Shown: positions 59,667-64,000 of the stretch, piece by piece
Layout: every line of letters starts with the position of its first letter
Numbering within the stretch: the first letter of the stretch is position 1
NCBI RefSeq assembly: GCF_001956985.1
Contig: NZ_CP019082.1
Location: 3,658,001-3,722,000, forward strand
Reading direction: 5' to 3'
Origin: Paludisphaera borealis
Lineage (GTDB): Bacteria; Planctomycetota; Planctomycetia; Isosphaerales; Isosphaeraceae
DNA: 64,000 nt
Notes under the pieces: model-generated
Seen by the model: only the letters and a program-made list of their open reading frames with translations
What the model was told of the DNA's origin: nothing
The model's database searches: none
Position numbers and translations under genes: made by a program

Positions 59667-61040
59667 GTGGACAAGCTGCTCACCGTCTTTAAGATCCCCG
59701 AACTCCGGCGCAAGATCCTCTTCACGGCCATGCTCCTGGCCATTTACCGGATCGGCTTCTACATCCCGCTGCCGATCGTCAACCAGGCGCAGCTCCGCAA
59801 CTGGGAGGAGCAGCTCAACTCCAACGCCGCCGGCAAGATCTTCGGCACCGTCGCCATGTTCGGCGGCACCCAGATCGGCATGAGCACGATCTTCGGCCTG
59901 GGGATCATGCCCTACATCTCCGCCTCGATCATCTTCCAGCTCCTCGGCAGCGTCGTGCCGTCGCTCGAAGCGATGATGAAGGAAGGAGAGAGCGGCCGGA
60001 AGCGGATCAACGAATACACGCGGTACGCCACGGTCATCCTCTGCGCCGTCCAGAGCGCGTTCTGGGTCCAGTACATGATGAGTCCCCAGATGAACGTGGT
60101 GCTCCCCCAGTATCGCGACTTCTGGCACGGGCTGATATGCGTCTCGGTCATGACGTCCGGAACCGTGTTCCTGATGTGGATCGGCGAGCAGATCGACGAG
60201 TACGGCATCGGCAACGGCATCAGCATCCTGATCATGGCGGGCATCCTGTCCCGGATGCCGGTGGCGCTCAAGGGCCTGTGGGAGAACTCGACCACCCGGC
60301 TCTCGCCCGAACCCGGCAAGTACGGGATCATCACGCTCGTGCTGCTCCTGGGGCTGTTCGTCGCCGTCGTGGTCGGAGTGATCGCGATCACCGAGAGCCA
60401 GCGGCGGATCCCCACCCAGTCGGCCAAGCACGTCCGCGGGCGGCGGGTCTTCGGCGGCACCCGGCAGTTCCTGCCGCTGAAGGTGAACCAGGCGGGCGTC
60501 ATGCCGATCATCTTCGCGTCGAGCCTCTTGATCTTCCCGTCGTTCGTGCTCAACAGCCTCGCCAGAGCGACCCAGAGCCTGCGGTCGGAGACTTGGTCGT
60601 TCGGCTCGATGCTCGCCGGCGGGATCCAGGAGATGGCCGACGCGTTCCAGCGGCAGAGCTACGTCTACACCGTCTGCAACATCATCCTGATCTACTTCTT
60701 CTGCTACTTCTGGACGGCCATCACCTTCAATCCCAAGGACATGGCCGAGAACCTCAAGGACTACGGCAGCTTCATCCCGGGCTACCGGCCGGGCAAGCGG
60801 ACCGCCGAGTATCTTGAGAAGGTGATGCTCCGGATCACCTACGTCGGCGCCGCGTTCCTGTCGCTGGTCGCCGTCATCCCCTTGCTCGTGCAGAACGGCC
60901 TGAACGTCGACTTCACGGTGGCCCAGTTCCTGGGGGGCACCGGCCTCTTGATCGTCGTCAGCGTCTGCCTCGACCTGGTCCAGAAGATCGACAGCCACCT
61001 GGTCATGAGGAACTACTCCGGTCTCGTGAACCGGAAGTGA
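59667..61040 (+). CDS. secY: Protein translocase subunit SecY
   Basis: A 457-residue channel subunit with ten helices. MDKLLTVFKIPELRRKILFT, GLGIMPYISASIIFQLL, MKEGESGRKRINEYTRYAT and QAGVMPIIFASSLLIFPSFV are diagnostic; the last helix ends MRNYSGLVNRK. GTG start at 59667. The gap of 225 nt after rplO holds no gene. Sits between rplO and map as in many bacteria but without adk. Confidence 0.97.
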   Translation: MDKLLTVFKIPELRRKILFTAMLLAIYRIGFYIPLPIVNQAQLRNWEEQLNSNAAGKIFGTVAMFGGTQIGMSTIFGLGIMPYISASIIFQLLGSVVPSLEAMMKEGESGRKRINEYTRYATVILCAVQSAFWVQYMMSPQMNVVLPQYRDFWHGLICVSVMTSGTVFLMWIGEQIDEYGIGNGISILIMAGILSRMPVALKGLWENSTTRLSPEPGKYGIITLVLLLGLFVAVVVGVIAITESQRRIPTQSAKHVRGRRVFGGTRQFLPLKVNQAGVMPIIFASSLLIFPSFVLNSLARATQSLRSETWSFGSMLAGGIQEMADAFQRQSYVYTVCNIILIYFFCYFWTAITFNPKDMAENLKDYGSFIPGYRPGKRTAEYLEKVMLRITYVGAAFLSLVAVIPLLVQNGLNVDFTVAQFLGGTGLLIVVSVCLDLVQKIDSHLVMRNYSGLVNRK

Positions 61041-61171
61041 GGAGTCGTCGCACCGTGTCTTCCCATCGCGGCGCGAGCCGTCGTCCATCGCTGCCGTCGT
61101 TCTTGTCCGGCCTCGGCCGCGCCCCGGGCGCGTCGGGGCCCGACGGTTCGGCCGGTCCTCGGCCCAGGCCG

Positions 61172-61954
61172 ATGGTCCGGCTCAAGAGCCCCCGCGAAAT
61201 CACCCTGATGCGCGACGCCGGCCGGGTGGTCGCCAAGGCCCTGGCCGAGGCTCGCAAGCTGGCCGTGCCGGGGGCGACCACCGCCGACATGGACGAGGCC
61301 GTCGCCGCCGTGTTCCGCGAGCACGACGCGCAACCCCTGTTCCTCGGCTACCCGTGCTCGACCAAGGGCAAGCCGCCGTTCCCGGCGGTCATCTGCTCCA
61401 GCGTCAACGAGCACGTCGTCCACGGCATCCCCAACAAGCGGCCGCTCCGCGAAGGGGACGTGGTCTCGATCGACACCGGCTGCAAGGTCGGCGGCTGGTG
61501 CGGCGACTCGGCCGTCACCCTGGCCATCGGCGCGATCCCCCCGGACGTTCAGAAGCTCCTCGACGTCACCTCCGAAACCCTCGCACTGGCGATCCGGGCC
61601 ATGGGCCGCTGCCGGTACTGGTCGGAAGTCGCCAGCCTGATGGAGCAGTACGTCAAGAGCCAGGGGTTCCACGTCATCGAGAAATTCGTCGGCCACGGCA
61701 TCGGCCAGGACATGCACGAGGAGCCGCAGGTCCCCAACTTCGTCAGCAAGGCCCTCCGCAAGAACGACATCCGCCTCGAACCCGGAATCGTCCTCGCCGT
61801 CGAGCCGATGGTCGCCATGGGAACCAAGGACGTCCGCACCCTCGACGACGGCTGGACCGTCGAGACCAAGGACCGCCGCCCCAGCGCCCACTTCGAGCAC
61901 ACCATCGCCATGACGCCCGAAGGCCCCCGCGTCCTGACGCTGCTGGAAGACTGA
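61172..61954 (+). CDS. map: Methionine aminopeptidase type I
   Basis: A 260-residue enzyme that removes initiator Met. It starts MVRLKSPREITLMRDAGRVV. The metal ligands are visible in VVSIDTGCKVGGWCGDSAVT (two Asp), VGHGIGQDMHEEPQVPNF (His) and VLAVEPMVAMG (Glu), with a last Glu in AHFEHTIAMT. A longer product from GTG at 61055 (GAGGAG upstream) would add a 39-residue Arg/Pro/Gly-rich extension; the ATG at 61172 is the family start. Confidence 0.95.
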   Translation: MVRLKSPREITLMRDAGRVVAKALAEARKLAVPGATTADMDEAVAAVFREHDAQPLFLGYPCSTKGKPPFPAVICSSVNEHVVHGIPNKRPLREGDVVSIDTGCKVGGWCGDSAVTLAIGAIPPDVQKLLDVTSETLALAIRAMGRCRYWSEVASLMEQYVKSQGFHVIEKFVGHGIGQDMHEEPQVPNFVSKALRKNDIRLEPGIVLAVEPMVAMGTKDVRTLDDGWTVETKDRRPSAHFEHTIAMTPEGPRVLTLLED

Positions 61955-62511
61955 CGACGCCGAACCGATCTTCCCGAGGGAACCGAATCCAACGACGACC
62001 GGATGCGACGCCCCGCCGACCCGCTCCGGTCGATCCCGTTGAAAACAATCTTGACAGGAGGGACGCCTTAACCCCTTGCGGAACTTGAGAAGGAACGTTA
62101 CGATGATCCGATTCCCCTGAGACCCCCATGTAGTGCTGCGCCTGGACTCCCTCAAATAGTCCGGCGGCGGTCGGGTCGCCAGGCGATCGAGCATCCCCGA
62201 GACTTCGGCCCCGGTTGCGAGACGGATTGCAACCGCCGAAGCCCTGTTGTTTCCTGCTTCACCCGGTTTACGCCCATCCGTCGCTCGGTGGGTCTCGCTT
62301 GCGGTCCGGTCGCCGGATCGCTCGTCGGGGAGCCGAGCAATCGAATCGTCGTCCGACGGGAGTCGTGCGACGCGGATCGAGAGGGCGGGTGGAGCACGAC
62401 GAGCCCTGTTAATCGAAGCGGCCCCGGACCACCGCGGTCCGTTCGTGTTCGCCGTGCCGCGGCGGGCTCGACGTCGCGGACCGAGATCGAGACACGAAAG
62501 TTGCGACGGCC
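61955..62511 (+). other. Large non-coding gap where infA is usually found
   Basis: 557 nt with no convincing gene on either strand; I looked for an infA-like S1-fold protein and see none. It holds a candidate promoter at 62076-62104 and about 400 nt of G+C-rich leader with several short palindromes (for example CCGGTCGCCGG-type near 62310). Confidence 0.5.
62076..62104 (+). promoter_or_regulatory. Candidate promoter of rpmJ-rpsM-rpsK-rpsD
   Basis: TTGCGG (62076-62081), a 17-nt spacer and TACGAT (62099-62104) in the otherwise empty gap after map. It would give a leader of about 400 nt. A TTGACA nearby (62051) has no matching -10 box. Confidence 0.5.
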
Positions 62512-62625
62512 ATGAAAGTACGATCGAGCGTCAAGCGGATTTGCGAGAGTTGTAAGATCGTCCGCCGGGCGGGGAAGGTCTTCGTGATCTGCACCAACCC
62601 CCGGCACAAGCAACGGCAGGGTTGA
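62512..62625 (+). CDS. rpmJ: Ribosomal protein L36 (bL36), zinc-binding
   Basis: A 37-residue protein starting [19 protein letters not shown] and ending NPRHKQRQG. The zinc ligands C11, C14, C27 and H32 are all present (CESC ... IC ... RH), so this is the zinc-binding form. It precedes rpsM by 82 nt as in most bacteria. Confidence 0.97.
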   Translation: MKVRSSVKRICESCKIVRRAGKVFVICTNPRHKQRQG

Positions 62626-62707
62626 CCCGCCGGCGCGCCGCAGCCCTTGTCGGCGCGTCGCGACACCGAACACCAAGAACAGCCTTGGATCGACGGAGAC
62701 TGAAGGA

Positions 62708-63091
62708 ATGCCTCGTATTCTGGGCGTCGACATACCCAACGACAAGCGAACGGTCATCTCGTTGCGCTATATTTACGGGATCGGTCCGTTCATGGCCGAC
62801 CAGCTCTGCGAGCGAGCGGGCATCGACCCGGACAAGCGCGCCCGCGACCTGACCGAGGACGACCTCGCCAAGCTCGCCGCGCTGCTCGACAACGAGTACG
62901 TCGTCGAGGGCCAGCTCCGCCGCCAGGTCCAGCAGAACATCGCCCGGCTCCGCGAAATCGGCAGCTACCGGGGCCTCCGGCACCGCAAGGGCCTGCCGGT
63001 GCGCGGTCAGCGCACCCGCACCAACGCCCGGACCCGCAAGGGGCCGCGGAAGACGGTCGCCGGCAAGAAGGGCGTCAAGGAAATGCGCTGA
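62708..63091 (+). CDS. rpsM: Ribosomal protein S13 (uS13)
   Basis: A 127-residue head protein contacting t[43 protein letters not shown] and [20 protein letters not shown] are diagnostic. AAGGA upstream of the ATG. Confidence 0.98.
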   Translation: MPRILGVDIPNDKRTVISLRYIYGIGPFMADQLCERAGIDPDKRARDLTEDDLAKLAALLDNEYVVEGQLRRQVQQNIARLREIGSYRGLRHRKGLPVRGQRTRTNARTRKGPRKTVAGKKGVKEMR

Positions 63092-63282
63092 TCGCCGCCT
63101 TGCCGCCGGCGCGACGAAACGCGACCCGACGTGGACCGTGCGGCCTCGACTCGCGAGGCCGCCTAGGGGTCCGCGGACGGCGCCTCGGTGGTCGCGACCG
63201 CCGACGGACGACCGCCGGCGACAGGCATCGGTCCCGCATCCATCATTTTGATTGAATCTGGTTGATCAGGAGCACTCGACCC

Positions 63283-63663
63283 GTGGCCAAGGCCAAGAAG
63301 CGAAAGACGCGACGCAACGTCAGCCGTGCGGTGGTGCACATCAAGGCGACGTTCAACAACACGACGGTCACGATCACCGACCCCAACGGCGACGCCCTCT
63401 GCTGGGCCTCGTCAGGGACCGTCGGCTTCAAGGGCAGCCGCAAGAGCACGCCGTTCGCCGCCCAGCGCGCCGCCGAAACCGCGGCCGCCGCCGCGACCAA
63501 ATACGGCGTCAAGGAAGTCGAGGTCAAGGTCAAGGGACCCGGCTCCGGCCGCGAGAGCGCCATCACCGCCATCCAGGCCTCCGGGCTGTCGATCAAGGCC
63601 ATCGAAGACGTCACCCCGCTGCCCCACAACGGCTGCCGGCCGCCCAAGAAGCGGCGCGTCTGA
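63283..63663 (+). CDS. rpsK: Ribosomal protein S11 (uS11)
   Basis: A 126-residue platform protein. [20 protein letters not shown] and the end [14 protein letters not shown] are diagnostic. Best start is GTG at 63283 (VAKAKKRKT), with AGGAG 12 nt upstream. A TTG seven codons earlier is possible but less family-like. The 191-nt gap before it is unexplained. Confidence 0.97.
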   Translation: MAKAKKRKTRRNVSRAVVHIKATFNNTTVTITDPNGDALCWASSGTVGFKGSRKSTPFAAQRAAETAAAAATKYGVKEVEVKVKGPGSGRESAITAIQASGLSIKAIEDVTPLPHNGCRPPKKRRV

Positions 63664-63803
63664 CGACCGCCTCTCGCTCGCCCTGTCGGGCCGGCCCCCA
63701 TGCGGGCGGCGCGGCGACGCCCGAAACCGGCGCCGACCATCGACAAAGATACGATTAGTTCGAGAACTCAACACACAATCCGATCGAGGTTCGTGGATTC
63801 ATC

Positions 63804-64000
63804 ATGGGACGACATACTGGACCAGTCTGCCGGCTTTGCCGCCGCGAGGGGATGAAGCTCTTCCTGAAGGGCTCGCGGTGCGACACCCCCAAGTGCGCTG
63901 TGGATCGCCGCGACGGGGTCCCCGGCATGCACCAATTCCGCCGGGGGAAAGCCAGCGAATACGCCATCCGGCTGCGCGAGAAGCAGAAGGTCAAGCGGTA
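63804..64000 (+). CDS. rpsD: Ribosomal protein S4 (uS4), N-terminal part, zinc-binding form
   Basis: The first 65 codons are present; the gene runs out of the window. [20 protein letters not shown] and a second cysteine pair in [18 protein letters not shown] match the zinc-binding (C+) type of S4. [20 protein letters not shown] follows as in the family. rpoA is expected beyond the edge. Confidence 0.97.
   Translation, partial: MGRHTGPVCRLCRREGMKLFLKGSRCDTPKCAVDRRDGVPGMHQFRRGKASEYAIRLREKQKVKR

Noticed and set aside
61037-61171. Extended methionine aminopeptidase start overlapping secY
   Set aside because: The extra 45 residues are Arg/Pro/Gly-rich and not family-like; the ATG at 61172 gives the canonical start, although GTG at 61055 with a good ribosome site remains possible.
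61955-62511. A hidden infA
   Set aside because: No frame shows an S1-like IF-1 sequence; all open frames in the gap are arginine/serine-rich shadows.

Overview
The window reads as a chromosomal piece of a planctomycete, most likely from the Isosphaeraceae group (inference). The signs are uniformly high G+C, two DUF1559 pilin-like proteins each paired with a tiny lipoprotein, large secreted proteins carrying an N-terminal LEPR-XLL-type motif, an ECF sigma factor fused to a membrane helix, and many nested palindromic intergenic repeats. No rRNA, tRNA, prophage, insertion sequence or CRISPR array is visible.

Layout. 1-15163: the tail of an RND-type adaptor, ychF, a lipoprotein/DUF1559 pair, a Bcr/CflA drug exporter, an RsuA/RluE-type pseudouridine synthase, a large MscS-like channel, a four-gene ABC-2 transporter operon on the minus strand, a membrane-tethered ECF sigma factor, a PA0069-type radical SAM protein and a cysteine-cluster protein. 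15370-24751: SppA peptidase, a second lipoprotein/DUF1559 pair, a 1230-residue secreted lipase-like mosaic protein, a Cys/His/Tyr-rich lipoprotein and an SDR dehydrogenase. 24833-33642: an ArsR/AHSA1 pair, two unassigned membrane proteins, rnc, a non-coding field of degenerate repeats, a MarR/FAD-monooxygenase divergent pair, trxA-trpF and a Ca2+/H+ antiporter. 33885-48289: a collagen-like protein with a BclB-type C-terminus, a glycosyltransferase, a coiled-coil zinc-ribbon protein, the dnaG-rpoD operon, an HtrA-type protease, a polytopic membrane protein, and an asnB/metallophosphoesterase pair.

48379-64000: a long ribosomal protein cluster in the order rpsJ, rplC, rplD, rplW, rplB, rpsS, rplV, rpsC, rplP, rpmC, rpsQ, rplN, rplX, rplE, rpsN, rpsH, rplF, rplR, rpsE, rplO, secY, map, rpmJ, rpsM, rpsK, rpsD (cut by the window end). 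Relative to the common bacterial order it lacks rpmD, adk and infA. It has two large structured or unexplained gaps: before rplC, and before rpmJ, where a second promoter may lie.

The most notable signals are: (1) dnaG is split between two frames exactly at a run of seven G, forming a perfect G_GGG_GGG slippery heptamer in an essential gene; (2) a collagen-repeat protein joins a planctomycete LEPR-XLL motif to a BclB-type exosporium domain; (3) a lipase-like protein has about 200 residues of repeats inserted between its catalytic elements; (4) several families of nested palindromes and a non-coding array of TTCGTTCGCGCC-type repeats; (5) two small regulator/enzyme pairs with readable promoters and operator palindromes.
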